From Diabrotica undecimpunctata (lineage: Eukaryota; Arthropoda; Insecta; Coleoptera; Chrysomelidae): a DNA stretch of 64,000 bases. Shown piece by piece: positions 53,771 to 63,930 of the stretch. Position numbers and translations under genes: made by a program. How positions within the stretch are numbered: position 1 is the first letter of the stretch; each line of letters starts with the position of its first letter. The notes under the pieces are model-generated. The model was not told the DNA's origin, did not search any database, and worked only from the letters and a program-made list of their open reading frames with translations. The DNA is taken from assembly GCF_040954645.1 (NCBI RefSeq), contig NC_092813.1, positions 23,815,235 to 23,879,234 of the forward strand, read 5' to 3'.

Positions 53771-53834
53771 GTATCAGCCCAAGTGTCTGATGAGGCTGGG
53801 ATAGGCCGAAATGATCATAACACTTTATTGATAC
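53771..53834 (+). ncRNA. Type I hammerhead self-cleaving ribozyme
   Basis: All conserved parts are in order. Stem I outer GUAUCA (53771-53776) pairs with UGAUAC (53829-53834) and inner GUGU (53783-53786) with ACAC (53820-53823). Core CUGAUGA is 53787-53793; stem II GGC/GCC (53794-53796 and 53805-53807) closes an 8-nt loop; GAAA is 53808-53811. Stem III is minimal: A53811-U53818, U53812-A53817 and G53813-C53816. Cleavage is predicted after A53819. Short stem III with type I topology is the form known from Penelope-like elements and retrozymes. Not tested by computation. Confidence 0.88.
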
Positions 53835-53849
53835 CGATTCGAGCACGGG

Positions 53850-54601
53850 AAGTTTAATGAATTTGTCCCCCTAGGCCATATATTTGGCCATTTAATTTAA
53901 TAAAGCGATAGTGGCTTTCGCTAAAAGATTTTATCGTTTACATTACTTAGTTCTCGGGTAAGAACCGCGTTGAAAATTTATTACTCGACGTTTCAGCACC
54001 CATTTTGGAGCCATTATCAAGAGTGATACGGTTCGGTTCGAGTTCGGGGTCTCAATCTGCCTACTCCCCTCACTCGAGACGTACCAGTATCGTGTTCTGT
54101 ATTGCAAGAACTGTCTCTCGGCACTGAGGTCTCAATCTGCCTACTCCTCAGTGTCGAGTGACAACCGGTCTTACCCTGTGTGGCTGCTTTTATACTCGCT
54201 GTATGCGCGGGAACGGTATGCGCTGACGTGGTCTGAACTGACGTGGCCTGAGCGGTGTGGGCGAAGGTCGCTGAAGCAGGGGTCGCCATGTTGCCGGCAA
54301 TCGTTTAGCGTCATCGCGCGTGTTGAAGCTGTTAGGCCGTTTTTCGATTTCGATAGTTTCACGAATGATTCTCGATTTTAAGGAGCAGATGGGGGCGATG
54401 GTTTTTGCTTTTTCCAAATCTATTTTGTGGCCTGTTTGAATATGATGTTGGGCTAGGGCTGAAGTAGTATCGAAGTTTGACAGATATAGAATGTTCGTAA
54501 ATACGGTTATGGATTCGTCGGTTTGTCTGTCCGATGAATGTACGCGTAACAGGTGTCACACCCACGCCAACAACGTGAAAAGACAGTGGCCTTGAGGTCA
54601 A
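53850..54601 (-). pseudogene. Penelope-like element, GIY-YIG endonuclease end
   Basis: The minus strand reads GVTPVTRTFIGQTNRRIHNRIYEHS (54500-54601), then TTSALAQHHIQTGHKID, EKAKTIAPICSLKSRIIRETIEIEKRPNSFNTRDD and ATWRPLL (54417-54250). This is the GIY-YIG endonuclease order of Penelope-like elements (here the first Tyr region reads FIGQ). Beyond the stop, TGATAATGGCTCCAAAATGG and GCTGAAACGTCGAGTAATAA recall the Penelope terminal region. RT is absent. The hammerhead at 53771 is on the opposite strand. Direct repeats GGTCTCAATCTGCCTACTCC occur at 54048 and 54128. Confidence 0.7.
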
Positions 54602-54719
54602 AATATGACAGAACAGCAGGGCAAAATACCAACCTCTAGTGCAATAGAGCGGTACATTTGAAGAATACGATAAATTTGGGTGACAACTTGTTATTAAAAA
54701 GTCAAAAATGAAAGAAAAA

Positions 54720-55608
54720 GGTGGTTAAGATCACCATTTTCCCCCCAGAGATTGGTTTAGAAAACCAATGAACAACGCAAGCGAGGTCAATCCAAAATAT
54801 CATATATTATAATATCTACATTGTGACTGGTTAGCCAGCCAACAGGTGAAGATTGATTCAACTTCCACAGTCCAAGGTTCATAGCATTTGGAACTGTGAA
54901 AGTCCGTCTTTGTGATTGGAAAAAATCTTAGTAATGCAGGCACTAAAAAGTTAATAAAAAAATCTAGATAAACCTCACCATCAACTGTGCCCTCAAAAAA
55001 ATAAGGACCAATAATTTTATTGTTAATGATACCAGCCCAAATGTTAATTTTTTTAAGGATATTGCGTGAGTCTCACACACCAAGTGAGGATTTTCTCGGA
55101 GTTTGTTAACCATTCCGTTTAAATGAAACGTCGCTTCATCAGAAAAAATTATTTTGTTTATGAACTGCAAATCTGCGTTCAGTCTGTCCATCATCATTTC
55201 ACAGAATTCACGCCTTTTATCGGGATCATCTTTATTTAACTCCTTAACCAACTGAACTTTGTAATGGTGGTATTTTTCTTTATGCAAAACTCTCAAAATA
55301 GATGATTTACTTACATCATTGACGGAGGCCAGCTTTCGAGTTGTCTTATGCGGATTTTTCTCAATCCCTAGAAGTACATCTAACTTTTTTTTCATCAGTA
55401 AATTTAACATTTCTACCTGGTTTTTCAATATTTTTTACTGTCCAGTATAACGAAACTTCTTTTTAATTTTCCTAACTGTAGACTGCGAAACTTGTTTACC
55501 ATATTTATTATTAAACATTTCACAAACCTACTTTTGAGTTCTTGTTTTATTACCAAAACCAATCATAATTAAAATGTCTATTCTTTGAGTCTCGGATAAA
55601 TGAGCCAT
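54720..55608 (-). pseudogene. Mariner-like transposase relic
   Basis: From the ATG at 55608: HLSETQRIDILIMIGFGNKTRTQ, then SQSTVRKIKKKFRYTG (HTH), NPHKTTRKLASVNDVSKSSILRVLHKEKYHHYKVQ and IIFSDEATFHLNGMVNK (first catalytic Asp region). Further along, HLVCETHAISLKKLTFG is shifted. The second and third catalytic regions are unrecognisable to 54720. Stops and a frameshift; AGTCAAAAA occurs near both sides (54702 and, inverted, 55712), perhaps terminal repeats. Confidence 0.8.
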
Positions 55609-55781
55609 AATTAAATTTAATAAGCGCACAAATATTATACTGACGTCTTTTAGTAACTTTAAATACCTAAATGACAGTAGCCTACTAGATTCATATCAAT
55701 TGTTTATTTGGCTTTTTGACTAACATTTTATTATCTTCAAAGTTTTTTATCTAATATTTAGCAGAACAGATACGAAAATGC

Positions 55782-55964
55782 ATGATTATTTCTAAAGTAT
55801 ATTTTAATAGACCCGGTAATATTGATGATTTAAAAGTTAGGATAACGATAGAAACTAACAAAATAACCCCCGAGGTTATACAAAATGTTGTACCAGAATT
55901 CCAAAATCGCCTCGGTTATTGTCAAGAAGTGAATAATGATGGTCAAGTTGAACATTTAATTTAA
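55782..55964 (+). pseudogene. Mariner transposase C-terminal scrap (plus strand)
   Basis: 60 codons reading VYFNRPGNIDDLKVRITIETNKITPEVIQNVVPEFQNRLGYCQE followed by GQVEHLI. This matches the conserved end of insect mariner transposases (P--I--L---I---I--ITP--L--V---L--RL--C---G-HFEHL). It lies behind and opposite to the minus-strand relic. Confidence 0.65.
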
Positions 55965-56435
55965 TTGTAAAAATCAATTGTCTCAGTTATGATTGTACAA
56001 ACTTTATATGGCTGAACAGAGGACTAAAATCCCTGTCTAACAAGGCGCCACACGACCCCCTTTTTTATTTAAAATTTTCGAGGGGTTGCTTATAATTCAG
56101 AGGAGGTGCTGGAAGGGGACGATATCTAAAAATGAATTTATTCCATATATATGGACCGCATGGTAGTTACAGTTCGTTCGCTGTAACTTTGCACATGTAT
56201 GAAATTATTCACGAAGTATTTTTAAATTTTGTCTCATTTCTACTCACAGAATATAAAATGTTGATTTGACTTCGAGCGTTCAACGAAGCAACACCTAATT
56301 ACCTTAGTCGAACCTAGTTTTTGTGGTTTTGTTTAAAAACATTAAAAGCTAAAAGTGTAGTAAAGTGTAAATTATTGACAAATACGTATTTGCACTTGAA
56401 GTTTTGAGAAGTAGCATTGCAGCATTCTTACTTTT
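55965..56435. other. No gene seen
   Basis: AT-rich DNA; ATATATGGACCGCATGG near 56150 and AGTTCGTTCGCTGTAACTT near 56170 hint at unidentified element ends. Nothing supported. Confidence 0.4.
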
Positions 56436-56439
56436 GTAT

Positions 56440-56575
56440 CAAGAGAGAGGTTGTGACTCTTGAAGAAGGCCCAGATCCGATTGAAGGTGGATCTAGCTTT
56501 ACCGATGTGTGCTCTAGTCTCCTGGTTGTTGGTCCATTCTTCATTTATTATGGTGCCAAGGTAGTTATTATGGTG
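56440..56575 (-). pseudogene. Endonuclease-RT fragment, antisense
   Basis: The minus strand reads NNYLGTIMNEEWTNNQETRAHIGKARSTF followed by WAFFKSHNLSL, the same segment as YNYLGTIINESWGNTQEIRC at 38230. Confidence 0.7.
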
Positions 56576-56640
56576 CCGAGTAGAGAGTCGACAGATTCAC
56601 TTACCTCGGAACTACCCTCAACGTACAATGGGACTACGCT

Positions 56641-56933
56641 CAAGAGATTAGATCCAGAATTGAAATGGCATGGTCTACATTTATTAAGTTGAGATCCTTG
56701 CTGTGCTGCAGTGATTTCAGTTTGGGAACCAAGATGCGGATAGAGAGGTGCTACGTTCTTCCAGTGTTACTATATGGAGTTGAAGCCTGGACACTGACGC
56801 AAGCCACTGACAAAGAAACGAAGCCTTCGAGATGTGGATATACAGAAGGATACTAAAAATATCTTATGTGGACCATGTCACCAACGTTGAGGTCCTACAG
56901 CGCATGACAAAAGAAAAAGAAGTGCTTAATTTA
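56641..56933 (+). pseudogene. Endonuclease-RT C-terminal fragment
   Basis: MAWSTFIKLRSLLCCSDFSLGTKMRI, VLPVLLYGVEAWTLTQATDK and, after a frameshift, AFEMWIYRRILKISYVDHVTN-EVLQRM. It continues the same protein family as 56440 but in the other orientation. It stops at 56933 where the retrozyme repeat begins. Confidence 0.75.
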
Positions 56934-56995
56934 CGAAGCCATTTTATCGTTGCTTCCCAAAGACAGAAAAGATCTATTTTTTACGTTGAGAACGC

Positions 56996-57055
56996 CTATG
57001 AATAACTGTTCTGATGAGCTTTATTAAAGCGAAATACGTATAAACAGATACATAG
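56996..57055 (+). ncRNA. Type I hammerhead ribozyme (retrozyme copy 1)
   Basis: Stem I outer CUAUG (56996-57000) with CAUAG (57051-57055), inner CUGUU (57006-57010) with AACAG (57043-57047). Core CUGAUGA 57011-57017; stem II GCUUU/AAAGC (57018-57022, 57026-57030) with AUU loop; GAAA 57031-57034; stem III A57034-U57041, U57035-A57040 and A57036-U57039. Cleavage is predicted after A57042. The UACGUA stem III is self-complementary, which could allow a dimeric ribozyme. Confidence 0.92.
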
Positions 57056-57393
57056 ACGATTTGTACGTGAAATGGAATCTTTACTGTCTTTTTCATTTTA
57101 TTCGGATCTACTCTGTATGAGTACAAGAAACCAATTCGCTAACGATTTCTGCTAAGTTGAGGAGACATGTCGTGGAATGCAAATTTTAGATTCCCCATGT
57201 CTCCATTAACATCTTTATCAACGTCTGTTATACCTTGCATTTATAGAAGGTTCAGATTAAAGCAGAAATCTGAATTGTGTTTCGAAACTATTTTACGGAT
57301 TTAATATCAGATGTCGCTATTGCGTCCGTTTCGAAGCCATTTTATCGTTGCTTCCCAAAGACAGAAAAGATCTATTTTTCACGTTGAGAACGC

Positions 57394-57453
57394 CTATGAA
57401 TAACTGTTCTGATGAGCTTTATTAAAGCGAAATACGTATAAACAGATACATAG
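57394..57453 (+). ncRNA. Type I hammerhead ribozyme (retrozyme copy 2)
   Basis: Base-for-base the same ribozyme as 56996-57055, shifted by 398 bp; core CUGAUGA at 57409-57415 and predicted cleavage after A57440. Confidence 0.92.
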
Positions 57454-57630
57454 ACGATTTGTACGTGAAATGGAATCTTTACTGTCTTTTTCGTTTTATT
57501 GACAAATAATTATTTATTGTTGATACTTTTGGTCATTAACTGTAAGTAATTTAATTTATTTAATTACATCGAGTTATTATCAATTATTTCGTATTGGTGC
57601 GAGGACCGTACTCAGGTTCCGTAGATCAAC

Positions 57631-58500
57631 ATGAACCAAGCTTCATCATCAAATGTTTTTTCACAACAAGAAATCCCCAAAAATGATACTACTGCACCAA
57701 AGTTATATTCAACAGTTTTAAATGAACCTACCAACATATTTCCTTCCAAAAAACAAGCAATTGTAATAAATACAGTTCCAAATTTAAAAATCGAGGATTA
57801 CCTGAATGCTGTAGCCAACTTATTTGACCCCAAAAATATACTTGAAATATCCAGAATTGTTAATGATCGTATATGCATCTACTTCACTTCAACTAAAAAT
57901 ATTGTTCAAAAATTTGTGGAAACAGACAATGGGATAATAATAGTAAACCAACATCGTATCCAATCTAGAAAACTAATTACTCCAAACGAAAAACTAATTA
58001 TTTCTAATGTATACCACATAACGTAATAGAAAATGAACTCAAAAAGATAGGAATCTATCAAATAACACCAATAGATTTTTTACGGATCGGAACATCAAAT
58101 CCTAGTTTTAGACATAATCATTAGTTTTCGAAGTTTTACATATATAGCCACTACAAATCTTGAAAATATCCCCGATTCAATACTAATTAACCGTGATAAA
58201 TCGAACTATCGAATATTTCTCTCACTAAAAAAACAAACGTGCTTTATTTGTAAACAAACTGATCATTTAGGATCTCGATGCCCAAATCATAATAATCAAT
58301 CCACCGATCACAATACAACACACATTTCTCAATCACAGTGTGACCAGACTGTTATTTCACAACAAAATATAACTCAAACTACAGTACATTCTCCCGTACT
58401 TACCAAACAAATCAATAATCCACAACCTACTGAAACCATCACTTCACCCACATCAAAAAACTCTACCTCTTTCGATAACTCCCAAACTGTTGCAGTTTCG
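57631..58500 (+). pseudogene. ORF1 (Gag-like) N-terminal part
   Basis: The ATG at 57631 opens 131 codons: KLYSTVLNE..., then an RRM-like stretch (IVINTVPNLKIEDYLNAVANLF...ICIYFTSTKNIVQKFVE). After a break near 58025, shifted frames give ELKKIGIYQITPIDFLRIG, and CFICKQTDHLGSRCP (58231-58275), a CCHC knuckle, followed by a Thr/Gln/Ser-rich tail. Typical of I/Jockey ORF1 proteins that bind the element RNA. Confidence 0.7.
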
Positions 58501-58509
58501 CAACGATAT

Positions 58510-59490
58510 ATAAATATTTATATAATATGAACAGACTTTTTTGTGTTAGTTTTGATTCTCCCCGTAGTATATTTAAACGAGATTTGCGTGTACAAGGGCA
58601 CAGCAGTTTTAAGGGCTAAACATTCCAAGACGAGCCATCTGCGAGATAAGGGCGAGTTCCATATGCCAGATAAGAATATGTGTTTTTGAAGTTAAGATCA
58701 GCGCGTCGAGACACTTCATTGCAGTCATGTAACAGAGTCGAGTTTTATCTCTCAAACCACACACATGTGTGTGCGTTTGGGTTAAGAGTACCTTAAGAAC
58801 ACTTTGCATCGGTCCCTTGACCGAGGAAGTCGTTTTGTGTAGAAAAGTTACATTATTATGAATTTGGTGGTTCCTGTTATTCGTCGGTGAAGACATATTT
58901 TTTGCGGTGGCCGGAGTGCCATCTTCTCATTGGGTAAGGAACAATACCATAATTTTGTTGCTGCATATATCAAGTACGTTTACTTGGTATATAGATGTCA
59001 TATTTGCTTCGAACTTTTTATCAGTTGTGCCGCGATCGCGATTAAACTTGATTGAGAACATTTCATTACCTTTATGTAGATTTGTATATTTTTCATATTA
59101 TAATAATTTCACTATTCTTTTTGTATATATATCACAGTGTTGTGTATTTTATTACCTAATATTAACTCATAATGTGTATTATGAGTATACTTTTGCATTG
59201 AGTTTAATAATTTGTTTTTATATGACATATATATTCATATTTTTTTATTTTTTGTATATTATTTCTATCTATAACGTGGTATATATACAATCGACAGTTT
59301 TGTTTTGTTTATGGTTCTCTTTTTGTGTGTAAGTTTGTACTACATATATTCTTCTTCTTTTAAGTAATATATTCTTCTTTATTTATAATTGTATATTGGG
59401 TTATGTATATTTACGTTTAATTTCACTTCTTTTTAAAATAGAGTTTTATACAGTCCACTGGTTTTCATTTCTTTTCTTTATTTGAATATA
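58510..59490. other. Unassigned ~1-kb insertion in ORF1
   Basis: Text unrelated to ORF1. The 141-codon open frame at 58907-59332 is Phe/Ile/Tyr-rich AT translation, not a credible membrane protein. GG/GTAAGG at 58934 and a pyrimidine-rich CAG/GATG at 59559 look like a splice donor and acceptor, so part of this may be an intron. CACACACATGTGTGTG (58761-58776) is a perfect palindrome. Confidence 0.45.
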
Positions 59491-59561
59491 CATACCCAAT
59501 CTAAAAAGGGGGAAACCAGCGAGTTCTAGATTGAACAAAATATCTTCTCTCCCCCTTCAGG

Positions 59562-60166
59562 ATGACCCCAATTGTTATATTGAGGTCATCGTATGTGCAG
59601 AACGCAACACAAACAATGGAGACGGTACCGGATAAAATAAATGAAACTAAAACAGAAACTCAAACAAAAGTACAAACGTCTAAAAGTAATGCTTCTGAAC
59701 CGGGTAAAATAAATAAAACTATAAATGAAACTCAAACAGAAGCTCAAACACCTAAAAGAAATGCTTGTGATATAACAAATTCTCCTGAACCGGAGGGAGG
59801 AAATCCTTTTAAAAAACCCAATAAAAAACACAAGAGAACAAAAACAGACATCCAAACCCACCATAACTAGCTGAAGATCTTACTAACTATACAGTTGATT
59901 TTTTCCAAAATAAGTCAAACAGTAGCTGTTTAAGTCAAGAAGAGATAATAGATTTACTTGAAAACACCCATGGAGCTGCAGATCCGCTTAGTATTGCTAA
60001 AACATACACGGAAGATATCGAAGGGTTAATAGATCTCCTAAAAAAACTTCACCCAGTGCTATCACAAAGATACTTGAAAATACGATGTACAAGACTAAGG
60101 AAGAAACTTTGTAAACTACAGGATGACTATTCCTCTACACATTGCAGTGATACACCTATTAATTAA
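59562..60166 (+). pseudogene. ORF1 C-terminal part
   Basis: 102 codons starting ATGACCC with two imperfect ~24-residue repeats (KINETKTETQTKVQTSKSNA and KINKTINETQTEAQTPKRNA), then KKPNKKHKRTKT. After a stop at 59868, another frame gives DFFQNKSNSSCLSQEEIIDLLENTHGAADPLSIA and HCSDTPIN to the TAA at 60164. This matches the acidic/helical C-terminus of I-type ORF1. Confidence 0.6.
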
Positions 60167-60171
60167 AAATT

Positions 60172-60800
60172 CAACTCCATAATTCAGTGGAATCTGAACG
60201 GGTTTTACACCCGTCTAGAAGAATTAAAATTACTAATGTCCAAATTCATACCGCCCATAATATGTCTACAAGAGACACACTTTAAACAGCAGAAATTTTA
60301 CAAACTAAAAAACTACACATCATATATTAAAAAGAGACTTAATGCAAACCAGGTTAGTGGAGGGACAGCTATTTATGTACATAACCAATATGATTCAAAA
60401 ATAATTGATTTAAATACACAATTAGAGGCTACAGCAATAACTTTGAAAGGACCTCAAAAAATAAACATCTGCAATATATACATTTCTCCTGGTACTGATC
60501 CTTATGCTCGCGAACTATTAGACCTTTTTAATCAAATTGCTCAACCACGAATTATTTTAGGTGACTTCAATGCACGTCATGTTCTATGGGGATCAAATAA
60601 ATCCGATAGTTTAGGGCGTAAAATCGAACAAATTATAACTAAACTTAATCTGTACAGGTGGAGGTTCAGCAATTGATTTAACTTTATGTGACCCAGTTTT
60701 ACAACCTGGGCTGTCTTGGCAAGTCACATCTCATCTACATGGAAGTGACCACTTCCCAATATTAATAACGAATAACAATACAGCTCCCTCTTCCGCTCCG
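60172..60800 (+). pseudogene. ORF2 apurinic-type endonuclease
   Basis: IQWNLNGFYTRLEEL (Asn), ICLQETHF (Glu), GGTAIYVHN, NICNIYISPG and ILGDFNARHVLWGS (Asp/Asn) are present in one frame from 60180 to 60676. After a frameshift near 60655, GSDHFPI (60742-60762) supplies the last catalytic His. All metal-binding residues can be seen but not in one frame. Confidence 0.8.
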
Positions 60801-61021
60801 TCTAATAAATAGAATCTAAAGAATTCCGACTGGTCTTTATATTCTTCTTTAATATCTCGATCCATATCAGAGCTAAGTCCTCCTAGTGATGACCGTGCAA
60901 ATATTAATTCTATAGTTTCCAGTTTTGTTCAGCTTATAACAACAGCTGCAGAATTGTCCGTAGGTTTTTTAAATTTTCCCAAAAACATCCTCCAGTCCCT
61001 TGGTGGAACCAGGAATGTAAG

Positions 61022-62843
61022 ATGGCGATCAGAGAGTCAAAAAGAACTTTTTACAAATTTAAAAAATTCCCCAAATTCCAAAACCAACTTGAATTTAAGC
61101 AAAAGCGAACCTACTGTAGATATATATTAAAGAAAAGCAGAAAAGAAGCATGGAAAGCGTATGTCTCGTCCTTAAATTCATCTAATCCTATTTCCGAAGT
61201 TTGGCAAATGATTAATAAAATGAATGGAAAAAAATCATTCAATACAATCCATTATCTAGAACATAACAATCTTACTTGCTCGAGGAAAGAACAAATAACT
61301 GCTATACTTGCTGATACGTATTAAAGACACTCCAGCAATGACATTATCTCTACAAATTCCATAATACACAAACAAAATTTAGAGAACACTTATATAGATT
61401 TAGAAGATCATACTAATTCTCCTCTTAACGTTGAACTCTCAATGGACGAGTTACTATATTCATTACATTGTACAAAAGATACCAGTCCTGGACCTGATAA
61501 CCTTCCAGTTGTCTTTTTAAAATCATTACCCAAAGAAGGTAAACAATACCTTCTAAAAGTTTACAATTTTATCTGGACAAAAAATGTGTTTCCTAATAGT
61601 TGGCACCAGTCAATTATTATTCCAGTCCTTAAGCAGGGAAGAAGAAAATCAGACCAGGAGTCTTATCGACCGATCTCGCTAACATGTTCGATATGTAAAA
61701 TTCTGGAAAAAATAGTAAGCAATAGACTACTGTGTTATCTAGAAGACAAACAACTTCTTACCCCTATTCAAAGTGGTTTCAGGAAATCAAGGTCTACTTT
61801 AGATAATCTAGTTGATATAGAATCCGAAATTCACGAAGCATTTGGATGCAATCAAGAGTGTTCAGCAGTTTTCTTTGACATAACCCATGCGTATGATAAA
61901 ATTTGGAGATCCGACATATTACAAAACTTATCCAGATGGTCAATCAAAGGTAACATCCTTAAGTTTGTAAAAATTTTTTCTAATATTTCGTAAGTTTAAA
62001 GTTCGTGTAGATAATATTTGTTCAGAGCCAACAACACAAATTAATGGTATCCTACAAGGATCTACACTAATCGTAGTATTGTTCCTTATTGCGATTAATA
62101 ATATCTCTAAATCCTTTAGTTCATTAGTAAAAGCACGCTTATATTCTGATGATCTCGTCATATTTTCTCAAGGGAAAAATGTTCTAACACTTACCAGATA
62201 TATACAAACCGCTATCAATCAACTAGAAAATTGGTCAGACAGATGTGGTCTACAGATATCTCCAAACAAAACAAAAGCAATTTTCTTTAGCAAGAGCCCA
62301 AAAAACATTATACTACCACCTAATCTCACCTTATACTCGTTACCTATTACTTATGTTGAATCAACTACCTTCCTAGGATTGAAACTAGATCAGAGGTTAA
62401 TCTGGAAAGATCATGTTTTTCGTCTTCGACAAACAACTCAAAATGGTCTAAATTTATTGAAAAGCATATCTCAGAAGCAATGGGGAGCTGATTTCCAAAC
62501 ACTCATAACTGTCTACAGAACTCTAATTCGTTCTAAACTAGATTATAACGCAGTTGCTTATAATTCAGCAAAAGCATCAATACTTAAATTACTAGATTCA
62601 ATACACAATACAGCAATAAGAATAGCACTGGGGGCTCATCATACTAGCCCAATTGAAAGTTTATATTGTGAATCAGGTGAACCTTCCCTTCAACTAAGAA
62701 GAAACTACCTCAGCCTTGTGTATGCTGCTAAATTGTCAGCCAATCCACATATACCGACATTTAAAAACACGTTTGCTGACAGATTCACATCGACATTTAA
62801 CACCTTACAAAGATTAAGTCCCCCGTTTTATATCCGGATCTAA
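61022..62843 (+). pseudogene. ORF2 reverse transcriptase
   Basis: Frames: 61022-61324 (pre-RT helix-rich segment ending AILADTY), 61442-61993 with DTSPGPDNLPVVFLKSL, SYRPISLTCSICKILEKIV, QSGFRKSRSTLDNLV and VFFDITHAYDKIWR (motif A), then 62079-62843. Between, GILQGSTLIV is an altered motif B. RLYSDDLVIFSQ is motif C (YSDD). The thumb includes CGLQISPNKTKAIFF and TFLGLKLD. Three frame breaks; inactive. Confidence 0.85.
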
Positions 62844-63039
62844 AAATTACAAAATAGTTTAAACATACATTTTCCTGAGACATACAATGTAACTAACCTT
62901 ATTTATCAACCTCCTTGGAGATTACAGCTGCCTATTTGTGATACAAGTCTTACTATCAATAACAAATATGACACACCACGTAGTATATTTAAAAAGAAAG
63001 CAGCAGAGAAATTAAACTGCTCTCATAACTCCCTCATTT

Positions 63040-63832
63040 TTAAAGACGCGTATAAATCTGACAATGGGGTAGGGGCTTCTTTTACAACGTTATATCAAGA
63101 CTACTCCTTTTCACTTTCCCTACGATCAACCGCAGAATTATTTTCCGCAGAACTTCTTGCAATTTTGCAAGCAATAACATTTTTAAGTAATTAAAACACA
63201 CAAAACTCTTTGATAATAACTGACTATTTAAGTGCTCTCAGCTCTATGAAAAAGTTATACACAAACCATCCCATTCTAAGGCTTAGAAAGTCAGAACTAA
63301 TGAAATATCAAGAAGACGACCGATTTGTTAAATTCCTTTGGGTTCCGTCACACTGTGATATAACTGGAAACGAAAAAGCTGATCAGTTGGCCAGGGAAGC
63401 AGCAGAAAATCCACAATCAACATTATTCACTAAATGCGTTTATAGCGACCTGAAGCAATATTTTAGAAACAAAATAAGCGAGGAATGGCAACTACACTGG
63501 AACAATTCAGAGACATCCATGAAAACATTAAGCAAGAGTTAGTTGTATACAAACTCCCATTCAAGCGACGAGACCAAGTATGCATCTCTAGATTACGTAC
63601 AGGCCATACGAAGTTAACACACGATTACCTTCTAAGTAACGATCAAATTCCCATGTGCTACAGTTGTAATTGTGTAACTTCAGTGGACCATGTGCTAGTG
63701 GACTGCCCTTTGTACACCCTAGAACGACTTCAATCTGGATTACCGACTTCATCCAAAGAGTGCTTAAACGGCTTCAATAATGACAAAACTATAAACTTTT
63801 TACAAAATGCAAGACTACTTCACAAAATATAG
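63040..63832 (+). pseudogene. ORF2 RNase H and C-terminal Cys/His motif
   Basis: FKDAYKSDNGVGASF (first Asp region, with TDGS altered to KDAY), FSAELLAILQAI (Glu), a stop near 63192, then ITDYLSALSS (Asp) and FLWVPSHCDITGNEKADQLAREA (last Asp). The final frame 63485-63832 has RLRTGHTKLTHDYLL and CYSCNCVTSVDHVLVDC, the Cys/His motif. The same motif occurs in the split element at 20537-20746, but that is a different family. Confidence 0.8.
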
Positions 63833-63930
63833 TGTAACATATTAACATTTATGTAATTTATTGTACCATGCTAATAACCCCTAGTGGTTGAAGCAATTTT
63901 GTAAATAAAAATAAAATATATAAAATATTG

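Larger units (their letters stand above)
56934..57510 (+). mobile_element. Retrozyme-like tandem repeat with two hammerheads
   Basis: 56934-57112 and 57332-57510 are almost identical direct repeats (differences near 56981 and 57095), exactly 398 bp apart. Each contains one complete hammerhead. The sequence between (57113-57331) is non-coding. Animal retrozymes are short tandem units with one type I hammerhead per unit whose transcripts self-cleave and circularise. This copy is one and a half units. Predicted cleavage sites at 57042 and 57440 would release a 398-nt RNA. No ORF exceeds a few dozen codons. Confidence 0.88.
57511..63930 (+). mobile_element. I-clade-like non-LTR retrotransposon, degraded
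   Basis: ORF1 with a zinc knuckle, then EN, RT, RNase H and a C-terminal Cys/His motif in the order used by I-type elements. The 3' end is AT-rich (AATAAAAATAAAATATATAAAAT near 63905-63928). ORF1 is interrupted by ~1 kb of unrelated DNA (58510-59490). Frameshifts and stops occur throughout, so it is inactive. Confidence 0.8.

Noticed and set aside
58907..59332. 141-residue membrane protein
   Set aside because: Hydrophobicity comes from AT-rich codons; no signal, no charge pattern, and it lies in non-coding insertion DNA.
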